Shown here in pieces: positions 56,070 to 63,808 of a stretch of DNA of 64,000 nt. The stretch is from assembly GCF_025717045.1 (NCBI RefSeq), contig NZ_JAOVZN010000002.1, forward strand, positions 124,001 to 188,000. Direction: 5' to 3'. Every line of letters begins with the position of its first letter. Position 1 is the first letter of the stretch. Below the pieces are notes generated by a model, which was not told where the DNA came from, ran no database searches, and saw only the letters and a program-made list of their open reading frames with translations. A program made the position numbers and the translations under genes. The DNA comes from Flavobacterium sp. SH_e. GTDB taxonomy: Bacteria; Bacteroidota; Bacteroidia; Flavobacteriales; Flavobacteriaceae.

Positions 56070-56786
56070 ATGAATATCAAAAAGCACATTCCAAATCTAA
56101 TTACATTAATTAATCTTTTCTGCGGTTGCGTTGCAATTGTTTTTGTTTCTGAAGGCGATTATTTAATGGCTTTTTATATGGTTTGTCTAGGAATCTTTTT
56201 TGATTTCTTTGATGGTTTTTTTGCCAGATTATTTAAAGTTTCTAGTCCGCTTGGACTACAATTAGATTCTTTGGCAGATATGGTAACAAGTGGTGTTGTG
56301 CCAGGTTACGTCATGTACAGTATGTTTGCAAGAGGCGGTGATCAATTAGGAAATCAAACAATTGTTCCTTTTTTAGGATTTATTATAACTTTAGGTGCCT
56401 GCTACAGATTAGCCAATTTTAATATCGACACGCGTCAGACAGATTCGTTTATTGGTTTGCCAACTCCTGCAAATGCCATTTTTATTATTAGTTTGCAAAT
56501 AGTTCTGGATATGTATGCAGATTCATCACTTATAATTCTTGAAGTATTGACAAATCAATGGGTTTTATTGCTTATTACTTTGGGCAGTGCTTATATTATG
56601 AATGCTGAAATTCCGTTATTTTCTTTAAAAATTAAAAAATTCAATTTAAAAGATAATGCACTTCAAATCGTATTTCTGATTATTTCAGTATTAATGGTTA
56701 TTTTGCTTCAATATATGGCAATTCCATTAATTATTGCTTTCTACGTTTTATTGTCTATTATTAATAATTTGTTTTTGAAGAAGTAG
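56070..56786 (+). CDS. pssA: CDP-diacylglycerol--serine O-phosphatidyltransferase
   Basis: 238 residues, multi-pass. It makes phosphatidylserine, the precursor of phosphatidylethanolamine, from CDP-diacylglycerol and serine. The CDP-alcohol phosphotransferase motif is visible across residues 44-73: FFDFFDGFFARLFKVSSPLG then LDSLADMVTSGVVPGYVMY. NLITLINLFCGCVAIVF precedes it. Typical length; standard housekeeping gene. The GH25 gene follows after 10 bases and may be cotranscribed. Confidence 0.93.
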   Translation: MNIKKHIPNLITLINLFCGCVAIVFVSEGDYLMAFYMVCLGIFFDFFDGFFARLFKVSSPLGLQLDSLADMVTSGVVPGYVMYSMFARGGDQLGNQTIVPFLGFIITLGACYRLANFNIDTRQTDSFIGLPTPANAIFIISLQIVLDMYADSSLIILEVLTNQWVLLLITLGSAYIMNAEIPLFSLKIKKFNLKDNALQIVFLIISVLMVILLQYMAIPLIIAFYVLLSIINNLFLKK

Positions 56787-56796
56787 TTCTATTGTA

Positions 56797-57651
56797 ATGG
56801 CAAGAAAAACAACTTACCGTAAAACATATTCGAGAAAACCAGCTGGAAGATCTTTTCTAAGCAGACTTTTTCGGTCTATTCTTTTGATTTTTTTTGCGCT
56901 TTTATTCATTGGAATAATATATCATTATCGAAAAGGATTGGCTTATTATTTAGGATTTAAATCTGAAAAAGTTTTAGACGAAGATGAGGTTGACAAACAC
57001 CTTTCTGATGTTCGAAATATTCGTGTTCTTGAAAATCATAAAGGGAAGGTAATTGGAATTGATGTTTCTGAATTTCAAGGCAAAGTCGATTGGGATGAAG
57101 TTGAAATTTTGGACGAAAAATATCCAGTTCAATTTGTTTTTATTCGTGCTACAGCAGGAAATGATCGTGTTGATAGACAATTCAAAAGTAATTGGGAAGG
57201 AGCAAAGGAGAATAAAATCATGCGCGGGGCTTATCACTATTATCGCCCGAATGAAAATTCTATCGAACAAGCTGATCTTTTTATCAAAACAGTAAAATTG
57301 CAGAAAGGAGATCTTCCGCCAGTTTTGGATATCGAAAAATTGCCTAAAAATCAGCCTTTAGATAGTTTGAAAAAAGGTTTGAAACGTTGGTTGAATAAAG
57401 TTGAGAAACATTATCAAGTTCGCCCTATAATTTATTCAGGAGAAAGATATTATTCGGATTTTTTAAAAGAAGAATTTAGCGAATATCTTTTCTGGATTGC
57501 CAATTATAATTTCTACAGAGAAAAAATTGAAGATGATTGGCTGTTTTGGCAGTTTACAGAAAAAGCTTCTCTGCCAGGAATTAAACATCGCGTTGATGTT
57601 AATATTTACAATGGTGACTTAGAGCAATTGCATTTTATTACAGTTGAATAA
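56797..57651 (+). CDS. GH25-family lysozyme (glycoside hydrolase family 25)
   Basis: 284 residues. An N-terminal basic segment and a signal-anchor helix at about residues 24-43 (LFRSILLIFFALLFIGIIY) precede the GH25 barrel: GIDVSEFQGKVDWDEV, FVFIRATAGNDRVDR, MRGAYHYYRPNENSIEQADL, PPVLDIEKLPKNQP, IIYSGERYYSDFL and LFWQFTEKASLPGI with the Asp/Glu active-site set. It would cleave peptidoglycan in the periplasm. Bacteroidota often have one such anchored muramidase. Confidence 0.92.
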   Translation: MARKTTYRKTYSRKPAGRSFLSRLFRSILLIFFALLFIGIIYHYRKGLAYYLGFKSEKVLDEDEVDKHLSDVRNIRVLENHKGKVIGIDVSEFQGKVDWDEVEILDEKYPVQFVFIRATAGNDRVDRQFKSNWEGAKENKIMRGAYHYYRPNENSIEQADLFIKTVKLQKGDLPPVLDIEKLPKNQPLDSLKKGLKRWLNKVEKHYQVRPIIYSGERYYSDFLKEEFSEYLFWIANYNFYREKIEDDWLFWQFTEKASLPGIKHRVDVNIYNGDLEQLHFITVE

Positions 57652-57656
57652 GTTTA

Positions 57657-57716
57657 CAGTCTCAGTTTACAGTCTAGCAAATACTGAAAACTGAGACTGA
57701 GACTGAATACTTTTTT
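57657..57716. terminator. Terminator between the convergent GH25 and lptB genes
   Basis: CAGTCTCAGTTT (57657-57668) and AAACTGAGACTG (57688-57699) form a perfect 12-base stem around a 19-base loop; T6 follows at 57711-57716. A direct repeat AGTTTACAGTCT overlaps the left arm. It lies right between two genes facing each other and could end both transcripts. Confidence 0.65.
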
Positions 57717-58455
57717 AAAATTCCAATTTCTTTTTACGAAGCTCGAAGTTTTGTCCAAGGTAAACGCGACGAACCATTTCGTCTTCTACTAATTCTTCTG
57801 GAACTCCTGCTTTCAGGATTCCACCTTCAAACATTAAGTATGTTTTATCAGTAATAGCAAGCGTTTCCTGAACGTTATGGTCTGTAATTAAGATTCCGAT
57901 GTTTTTATTTTTTAATTGGGCTACAATTCGCTGAATATCTTCAACTGCAACAGGGTCAACTCCAGCGAAAGGCTCATCCAATAAAATAAATTTTGGATCG
58001 GTTGCCAATGCACGTGCAATTTCAGTACGACGACGCTCACCTCCAGAAAGTAAATCTCCTCGGTTGGTGCGGATATGTTCTAAACTGAATTCTTCAATTA
58101 AACTTTCCATTTTGGCAATTTGCTCTTCTTTAGAAAGCTTAGTCAATTGTAAAACGCTCAAGATATTGTCTTCAATACTTAATTTTCTAAAAACAGAAGC
58201 TTCTTGTGCCAAATAACCAATTCCTTGCTGCGCACGTTTGTACATCGGATAATCAGTAATGTTTAAATCGTCAAGATAAATATTTCCTTGATTTGGTTTT
58301 ACCAATCCCACAATCATGTAAAAAGATGTTGTTTTTCCAGCTCCATTTGGTCCCAAAAGACCTACGATTTCTCCTTGATTTACTTCAACAGAAATTCCTT
58401 TTACAACACTACGTCCTTTGTAAGTTTTGATTAAATTATCGGCTCTTAGCTTCAT
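57715..58455 (-). CDS. lptB: LPS export ABC transporter ATPase
   Basis: 246 residues. LptB powers LPS extraction from the inner membrane with LptFG. Walker A GLLGPNGAGKTTSFYMIVG lies at residues 33-51, LSGGERRRTEIARALATDP with the signature near 138-156, and Walker B FILLDEPFAGVDP. The Q-loop YLAQEASVFRKLS is also standard. It is 226 bases downstream of the CMD-family gene on the same strand, so it may have its own promoter. Confidence 0.95.
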   Translation of the reverse strand: MKLRADNLIKTYKGRSVVKGISVEVNQGEIVGLLGPNGAGKTTSFYMIVGLVKPNQGNIYLDDLNITDYPMYKRAQQGIGYLAQEASVFRKLSIEDNILSVLQLTKLSKEEQIAKMESLIEEFSLEHIRTNRGDLLSGGERRRTEIARALATDPKFILLDEPFAGVDPVAVEDIQRIVAQLKNKNIGILITDHNVQETLAITDKTYLMFEGGILKAGVPEELVEDEMVRRVYLGQNFELRKKKLEF

Positions 58456-58681
58456 TTTTTCAATTAGATAATTAGATAATTAGAAAATGAGATAATTGGA
58501 AAAACTATCTCAAATTCAATTTTATAATTTGATTTGAAAGGCAAAATAAATTTAAAATAATCAATTCGGTAAATCAATTAACAAATTATTTCGTTTTCAA
58601 AATTTAGAATTTGTGCTTCAAGATTAAATAATTAGAGTATTTCAAGAAATTATCTGATTATCAAATTGGCACATTTCCTAA
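58456..58681. other. 226-base intergenic region with short repeats
   Basis: The sequence next to lptB contains the unit ATTAGATAATTAGATAATTAG (58465-58485 or so) in tandem, then an AT-rich stretch with no exact TAnnTTTG on the minus strand. I see no clear promoter and no hairpin with a T-run. It could be simple junk or hold a non-consensus promoter for lptB. Confidence 0.35.
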
Positions 58682-59032
58682 TTACTTCCCAGCTTCTTCA
58701 AGAGCTTCCCAGAATTCGTAAGCTCTTCTTAAATGAGGAATAACAATTGTTCCTCCAACAAGAGTTGCGATTCCCATTGCTTCCATCATTTCTTCTTTAG
58801 AAACGCCTTCTTTATAACTTGTTTCTAAATGGTATTTTACACAGTCGTCACATCTTAAAACAGTTGATGCAACTAAGCCTAAAAGTTCTTTTGTTTTTAC
58901 ATCAAGAGCGCCTTCTGCGTAAGCATTGGTGTCAAGATTGAAAATTCGCTTCACAATTTTATTATTGTCAGCAAGCAGTTTTTCGTTCATTTTAGAACGA
59001 TAATCGTTAAATTCTTGAATTATATCAGGCAT
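58682..59032 (-). CDS. Carboxymuconolactone decarboxylase family (AhpD-like) protein
   Basis: 116 residues. The RCDDCVKYHLETSYKEG segment carries the Cys-x2-Cys with a downstream His, which in AhpD-like members is redox active. The following GVSKEEMMEAMGIATLVGG is family-typical. It could be a small disulfide reductase or peroxidase. The start overlaps the tatC stop by 8 bases, so it is in the kpsF-tatC operon. Confidence 0.9.
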   Translation of the reverse strand: MPDIIQEFNDYRSKMNEKLLADNNKIVKRIFNLDTNAYAEGALDVKTKELLGLVASTVLRCDDCVKYHLETSYKEGVSKEEMMEAMGIATLVGGTIVIPHLRRAYEFWEALEEAGK

Positions 59033-59840
59033 TTTCTTTTAATTTATTTTTATAAACAATTTTCGAAATAAGGATGCTGACTTCATAGATAATTAACATC
59101 GGAATTGCAACAATGGTCTGACTTACAACGTCTGGCGGAGTTACAATTGCGGCGATAATTAAAATAATTACTACAGCATATTTCCAGTATTTTCTCAAGA
59201 ATTCAGGAGTTACTAATCCTAATTTCGTTAAGAAATAAATAGCGATTGGCAATTCAAAAAAGAGTGCACTTCCCAAAATACTCGTTTTAACCATTCCCAT
59301 GTAAGACTCGAGTGTGAATTGGTTTTTTACAATATCGCTCACAGAGAAAGTCGCAACGAAATTTACCGACATCGGAATTACCACAAAATACCCAAATAAT
59401 ACTCCTAAAAAGAAAAGTAATGAGGAGACGAAGATGAATAGTTTTGCATTTTTTCTTTCTTTTTCATAAAGAGCCGGACTGATAAATTTCCAGATTTCCC
59501 ATAAAATATAAGGAAAACTCAAAATGAATCCAGCCAAAAGACACATCCATACAAAGATGTTTACCTGACCTTCCATTTCGGTATTCTGAATAATGAAATT
59601 TAATTCTGTAATACAAATGCTGTCTGCAAATCCCAATGAATGCGATAGGTCGCAAAACCAAACATAAGTGAAAAATGTTGGTCTAATTGGACCTAAAATA
59701 ATTTGATCAAATAAATAATCACTAATAAAATAAGTAACAAATGCCATGATGCATGTTGCAAGTGTACTTCTAACTAATAACCATCTTAGTTCTTCAAGAT
59801 GATCCAAAAATGACATTTCGCCAAGATTTTTTTTTGCCAT
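59025..59840 (-). CDS. tatC: Sec-independent (twin-arginine) translocase component TatC
   Basis: 271 residues, six predicted helices. It is the receptor for twin-arginine signal peptides in the inner membrane. EMSFLDHLEELRWLLVRS near residues 8-25 is the conserved N-terminal cytoplasmic loop, and FPYILWEIWKFISPALYEKE the conserved first periplasmic region. An insertion around residues 63-100 makes this TatC longer than that of E. coli, a common Bacteroidota feature. It overlaps kpsF by one base. Confidence 0.95.
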   Translation of the reverse strand: MAKKNLGEMSFLDHLEELRWLLVRSTLATCIMAFVTYFISDYLFDQIILGPIRPTFFTYVWFCDLSHSLGFADSICITELNFIIQNTEMEGQVNIFVWMCLLAGFILSFPYILWEIWKFISPALYEKERKNAKLFIFVSSLLFFLGVLFGYFVVIPMSVNFVATFSVSDIVKNQFTLESYMGMVKTSILGSALFFELPIAIYFLTKLGLVTPEFLRKYWKYAVVIILIIAAIVTPPDVVSQTIVAIPMLIIYEVSILISKIVYKNKLKENA

Positions 59841-60805
59841 TATACGATTCCTTCTTTTAAAATGTCATGTAAATGTAAAACGCCTTTGTATGTTCCTTCG
59901 TCGGAAACAATTAACTGAGTAATCGAGTAATCTTCTAAGATATTTAATGCATCAACAGCCATTGTCTCAGACGAAACCATTTTTGGGTTTATCGTCATGA
60001 TATCCCTTGCTGTTAAATCTGCTATCGAATCTCGATCGTTTAACATTCTTCTAATATCTCCATCGGTAATAATTCCGATTATTTTATCATTTTCAACAAC
60101 AGCTGTAACACCAAGTCTTTTCTCAGAGATTTCAAAAATCACTTTTTTGACAGATGTATCAGGAGCTACGGTTGGTTTTAGTGAGTTTTCGATCATATCT
60201 TTTACACGAAGCAATAGTTTTTTTCCTAATGCACCGCCCGGATGATAAACTGCAAAATCTTCTGGTTTAAAATCACGCATTTCCATCAAGCAGACTGCCA
60301 AAGCATCACCAATAACAAGTTGTGCTGTAGTGCTGTTTGTAGGAGCTAAGTTAATTGGACAAGCTTCCACGTCAACTGTAGCATTCAAAACATAATCTGA
60401 GCCTTTTGCTAAAAATGAAGTTACATTTCCTGTGATAGCAATTAGGGTGTTTCCAAATCGTTTTAATAATGGAACCAAGACTTTAATTTCTGGACTGTTT
60501 CCACTTTTCGAAATACAAATAATAATATCATCATTTTGGATCATTCCAAGATCACCATGAATTGCTTCTGCAGCATGCAAAAACATAGATGGAGTTCCTG
60601 TAGAGTTAAAAGTAGCAACCATTTTTTGAGCAATGATGGCACTTTTTCCGATTCCCGTAACGATTAAACGACCTTTGGTTTCATAGATACGCTGGACTGC
60701 TTCGTAGAAATTTTCGTCCAGAAAATCAATTAATTTTGTAATTGCTTCACTTTCAGAGAGTATTGTTTTTTTGGCAATTGCCAATATATTTTCTTTTGTG
60801 ATCAA
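59840..60805 (-). CDS. kdsD: KpsF/GutQ-family D-arabinose-5-phosphate isomerase
   Basis: 321 residues from a TTG at 60805. It converts ribulose-5-phosphate to arabinose-5-phosphate for Kdo synthesis. The SIS domain (about residues 10-160) has GRLIVTGIGKSAIIAQKMVA, FLHAAEAIHGDLGMI and SKSGNSPEI; two CBS domains follow. The frame is open to 60901, which would add 32 residues of unusual sequence, but a -7 promoter match at 60859-60867 lies inside that extension and the KpsF family starts at this point. It heads the operon kdsD-tatC-CMD. Confidence 0.92.
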   Translation of the reverse strand: MITKENILAIAKKTILSESEAITKLIDFLDENFYEAVQRIYETKGRLIVTGIGKSAIIAQKMVATFNSTGTPSMFLHAAEAIHGDLGMIQNDDIIICISKSGNSPEIKVLVPLLKRFGNTLIAITGNVTSFLAKGSDYVLNATVDVEACPINLAPTNSTTAQLVIGDALAVCLMEMRDFKPEDFAVYHPGGALGKKLLLRVKDMIENSLKPTVAPDTSVKKVIFEISEKRLGVTAVVENDKIIGIITDGDIRRMLNDRDSIADLTARDIMTINPKMVSSETMAVDALNILEDYSITQLIVSDEGTYKGVLHLHDILKEGIV

Positions 60806-60858
60806 ATCAGAATATTTAAAATTTGTATGTATAAAAGAAAGTTGTATCTTTATGTGTT

Positions 60859-60867
60859 GCAAATTTA
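60859..60867 (-). promoter_or_regulatory. Bacteroidota -7 element of the kdsD operon
   Basis: Read on the minus strand this is TAAATTTGC, an exact TAnnTTTGC, about 54 bases upstream of the TTG at 60805. It lies 25 bases from the recQ start on the other strand, so the two divergent genes share this short region. No good -33 TTTG is seen at the usual spacing. Confidence 0.55.
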
Positions 60868-60891
60868 TACAAAATACCATTAATATAGAGA

Positions 60892-63087
60892 ATGAATTCA
60901 AACGAAATTGAAATACATAAAGAATTAAAGAAGTATTTCGGCTTTAGCCAATTTAAAGGCTTGCAGGAGCAAGTTATTACGAGTATTTTAGGTAAAACAA
61001 ATACTTTCGTAATTATGCCTACGGGCGGTGGAAAGTCTCTTTGTTATCAATTACCCGCTTTAATTCAGGAAGGAACGGCAATTGTTGTTTCTCCTCTGAT
61101 TGCTTTGATGAAAAACCAAGTTGATGCAATTCGAAGTCTTTCGTCTGAAAATGGAATTGCTCACGTATTAAATTCCTCACTTACCAAAACAGAAATTGCA
61201 CAGGTCAAAAAAGATATTACTTCTGGATTGACCAAACTTTTATATGTTGCTCCAGAATCTTTAACAAAAGAAGAATATGTTGCTTTTTTACAAAGTGTGC
61301 CAATTTCTTTTGTTGCTATTGACGAAGCGCACTGTATATCAGAGTGGGGTCATGATTTTAGACCAGAGTATAGAAATCTAAGACACATTATTAAGCAATT
61401 AGGTAAAGTGCCAATTATTGGTCTTACTGCAACTGCAACTCCAAAAGTTCAGGAAGATATCCTGAAAAACCTTGATATGTCTGATGCGAATACCTTTAAA
61501 GCATCATTCAACAGACCGAACTTATATTATGAAGTTCGTACAAAAACAAAAAACATCGAGTCGGATATTATTCGATTTATCAAACAGCACAAAGGCAAAT
61601 CTGGAATTATTTACTGCTTAAGCCGTAAAAAAGTAGAATCTATTGCCGAAGTTTTACAAGTAAACGGAATCAGTGCTGTTCCTTACCATGCAGGTTTAGA
61701 CGCAAAAACACGTGCAAAACATCAGGATATGTTTTTGATGGAAGATGTAGATGTGGTTGTGGCAACTATCGCATTTGGAATGGGAATTGATAAGCCAGAC
61801 GTTCGTTTTGTAATTCATCACGATATTCCAAAATCTCTTGAAAGCTATTACCAAGAAACTGGGCGTGCTGGACGTGATGGTGGCGAAGGACATTGCTTGG
61901 CTTATTACTCTTATAAAGATGTAGAAAAGCTAGAGAAATTTATGTCTGGAAAACCAGTTGCCGAGCAGGAAATTGGTTTTGCCCTTTTACAGGAAGTGGT
62001 GGCTTACGCCGAAACCTCAATGTCGCGCAGAAAATTCCTTCTTCATTATTTCGGGGAAGAATTTGACAGCGAAACAGGCGAAGGTGCCGATATGGATGAC
62101 AACGTTCGTAATCCAAAACATAAAGTAGAAGCGAAAGAACAAGTAGTTAAATTGCTTGAAATTGTTCGTGACACGAAACACATTTACAAATCAAAAGAAA
62201 TTGTCTTTACTTTAATTGGCCGAATCAACGCAGTAATTAAAGCACATAAAACAGATACTCAGCCTTATTTTGGTTCTGGTTCAGACCATGACGAGAAGTA
62301 TTGGATGGCATTATTGAGACAAGTTTTAGTTACAGGATATTTGTCTAAAGACATTGAAACATACGGCGTTATAAAAATTACGCAAGAAGGTCTAGATTTT
62401 ATTAAAAGTCCAGTTTCATTTATGATGTCTGAAGACCATGAATATACTGAAGCCGATGACGAAACTATTGTAACTGGTGGAAAATCATCAGGAACAGCAG
62501 ATGAAGTTCTAACAGGAATGCTTCGTGAACTTCGTAAAAAAGTGGCTAAAAAACTTGGAGTTCCGCCATTTGTGGTTTTCCAAGATCCTTCAATTGAAGA
62601 TATGGCGCTTAAATATCCTATTTCTATCACCGAATTATACAATATTCATGGTGTAGGAGAAGGAAAAGCCAAAAAATACGGAAGCGAATTTGTTGCTTTA
62701 ATTAGCCGTTATGTTGATGATAACGATATTATTCGTCCAGACGATTTAGTAGTAAAATCTACAGGAGTAAATTCTGCCAACAAATTATATATCATTCAGA
62801 ATATCGATAGAAAACTTCCATTAAGTGATATCGCTTCTGCGAAAGGTTTAACGATGGATGCTTTGATCAAAGAAATGGAACAAATTGTTTATTCTGGAAC
62901 TAAGCTGAATATCAAGTATTGGTTAGACGATATTTTAGATGATGATCAGCAAGAAGAAATTCATGATTACTTCATGGAATCAGAATCAGATAAAATCGAA
63001 GACGCTCTTAAAGAATTTGATGGCGATTACGATATTGACGAATTACGTTTAATGCGTATTAAGTTTATCAGTGAAGTTGCTAACTAG
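60892..63087 (+). CDS. recQ: ATP-dependent DNA helicase RecQ
   Basis: 731 residues. It unwinds DNA 3' to 5' in repair and recombination. Motif I MPTGGGKSLCYQLP near residues 43-56, Ia VVSPLIALMKNQVDA, II IDEAHCISEWGHDFRP near 143-158, III GLTATATPK, V VATIAFGMGIDKPDVRF and VI QETGRAGRDGGEGHCL are all present. The usual RecQ zinc-binding cysteines are absent: the expected CRR is SRR (Ser378) and the CxxC-type cluster is GADMDDNVRN. An extended C-terminal part with HRDC-like and winged-helix-like segments follows. Confidence 0.95.
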   Translation: MNSNEIEIHKELKKYFGFSQFKGLQEQVITSILGKTNTFVIMPTGGGKSLCYQLPALIQEGTAIVVSPLIALMKNQVDAIRSLSSENGIAHVLNSSLTKTEIAQVKKDITSGLTKLLYVAPESLTKEEYVAFLQSVPISFVAIDEAHCISEWGHDFRPEYRNLRHIIKQLGKVPIIGLTATATPKVQEDILKNLDMSDANTFKASFNRPNLYYEVRTKTKNIESDIIRFIKQHKGKSGIIYCLSRKKVESIAEVLQVNGISAVPYHAGLDAKTRAKHQDMFLMEDVDVVVATIAFGMGIDKPDVRFVIHHDIPKSLESYYQETGRAGRDGGEGHCLAYYSYKDVEKLEKFMSGKPVAEQEIGFALLQEVVAYAETSMSRRKFLLHYFGEEFDSETGEGADMDDNVRNPKHKVEAKEQVVKLLEIVRDTKHIYKSKEIVFTLIGRINAVIKAHKTDTQPYFGSGSDHDEKYWMALLRQVLVTGYLSKDIETYGVIKITQEGLDFIKSPVSFMMSEDHEYTEADDETIVTGGKSSGTADEVLTGMLRELRKKVAKKLGVPPFVVFQDPSIEDMALKYPISITELYNIHGVGEGKAKKYGSEFVALISRYVDDNDIIRPDDLVVKSTGVNSANKLYIIQNIDRKLPLSDIASAKGLTMDALIKEMEQIVYSGTKLNIKYWLDDILDDDQQEEIHDYFMESESDKIEDALKEFDGDYDIDELRLMRIKFISEVAN

Positions 63088-63096
63088 TTATAAGTT

Positions 63097-63143
63097 AAAT
63101 GTGAGATGTAAAATGTATTTTTCGATACAGACATCTCACATTT
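63097..63143. terminator. Hairpin terminator between convergent recQ and a small gene
   Basis: AAATGTGAGATGT (63097-63109) and ACATCTCACATTT (63131-63143) form a perfect 13-base stem with a 21-base loop; T-rich sequence (63141-63145) follows on the plus strand and A-rich sequence precedes it for the minus strand. It fits the ends of two converging transcripts. Confidence 0.65.
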
Positions 63144-63156
63144 TTCATTTCACATC

Positions 63157-63396
63157 TTACTCAGAATAAACTTCCCCACGATGCGGTTTCAAAGCATCTC
63201 TTACTTGAATCATATTTTCGTCGGTTACGACCATAAAAGCTATGGAGTACATTTCGTCTATGATTTTAAATCCTGTAATATTTAGTGGTAGTTTTTCGAT
63301 TGCGATATATTCTTTTAAATGAATTTCGTGATGTTCTGCTGTTTTTGCAGAAGCGGGTCCACGGAAATCCCAAATCAATTTTATTTTTCTAGACAT
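63157..63396 (-). CDS. Small conserved-looking protein of unknown function (79 aa)
   Basis: 79 residues, no recognised family. SRKIKLIWDFRGPASAKTAE opens it and HHEIHLKEYIAIEKLPLNIT follows; the composition is soluble and mixed alpha/beta, with no signal peptide. Its coding character is supported by good codon structure, a preceding -7-like site and a terminator at its 3' end. It is convergent with recQ. I do not propose a function. Confidence 0.6.
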   Translation of the reverse strand: MSRKIKLIWDFRGPASAKTAEHHEIHLKEYIAIEKLPLNITGFKIIDEMYSIAFMVVTDENMIQVRDALKPHRGEVYSE

Positions 63397-63404
63397 TTTT
63401 TTTA

Positions 63405-63436
63405 AGTTGCAAAGGTTCAGAGTTGCAAAGGTACAA
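63405..63436. repeat. Two 16-base tandem copies with GCAAAGGT core
   Basis: AGTTGCAAAGGTTCAG (63405-63420) is followed directly by AGTTGCAAAGGTACAA (63421-63436), with two mismatches near the end. The second copy includes GCAAAGGTA, whose minus-strand reading TACCTTTGC is an exact -7 promoter element (63425-63433). Such short G/C-cored repeats are scattered between Flavobacterium genes. Confidence 0.6.
63425..63433 (-). promoter_or_regulatory. -7-like element for the 79-residue protein
   Basis: Minus-strand TACCTTTGC is an exact TAnnTTTGC match 29 bases before the ATG at 63396. It overlaps the second copy of the tandem repeat. No -33 TTTG at the expected distance was seen. Confidence 0.4.
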
Positions 63437-63581
63437 AGTCTTTTTTAAAAAGGTTCTGAGGTTCTGAGATACTGAGGTTCTAAGTTTTTTTTTAAACTGT
63501 TCTTGAAGAAATCTTTTTAATCCAAATAGTCTGTGGCTAAAAATAAATCGCAAAGGATTTAGAAAGAGGAAATTTGTTGCG

Positions 63582-63732
63582 TAATTAACCGCAAAGGTCG
63601 CTAAGATTTAATTTTACTTTACTTATAGAAAATATAAAGTTCGCAAAGCTTTGTATCGATATAGCTTTGCGAACTTTGTGTTTTTCTAAAACTTTACCTT
63701 TAAAAAAACTTAGCGCACTTTGCGGTTAATTA
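63582..63732. repeat. Nested palindromic intergenic element
   Basis: The outer arms are 24 bases long (63582-63605 and 63709-63732) and pair at 22 of 24 positions. Inside, a perfect 15-base inverted repeat AAAGTTCGCAAAGCT / AGCTTTGCGAACTTT (63636-63650 and 63663-63677) has a 12-base loop. The GC-richer arms contrast with the AT-rich spacer. It resembles REP/MITE-like intergenic elements; no ORF is in it. It also contains a plus-strand TAGCTTTGC -7 match at 63662-63670, possibly fortuitous. Confidence 0.75.
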
Positions 63733-63753
63733 TATAAAGTCAGTTCAAAATAG

Positions 63754-63762
63754 TACTTTTGC
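63754..63762 (+). promoter_or_regulatory. Bacteroidota -7 element of the last gene
   Basis: TACTTTTGC exactly matches TAnnTTTGC, 47 bases before the ATG at 63809. A clear -33 TTTG is not seen. It follows the palindromic element. Confidence 0.5.
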
Positions 63763-63808
63763 ATCTTCTTTTCATAGAAAGAAAAGCTAATAGAATAAAA
63801 ACACAAAA

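Larger units (their letters stand above)
63397..63808. other. 412-base intergenic region with repeats and promoters
   Basis: The region has no gene longer than a few codons. It holds a 16-base tandem repeat (63405-63436), a GAGGTTCT-rich stretch (63451-63482), a 151-base nested palindrome (63582-63732), and promoter-like -7 sites for the flanking genes on both strands. These are listed separately. Confidence 0.7.

Noticed and set aside
62265..62642. 125-codon open frame on the minus strand inside recQ
   Set aside because: Serine-rich shadow translation of the recQ 3' region; recQ coding is beyond doubt and the antisense has no domain or start signal.
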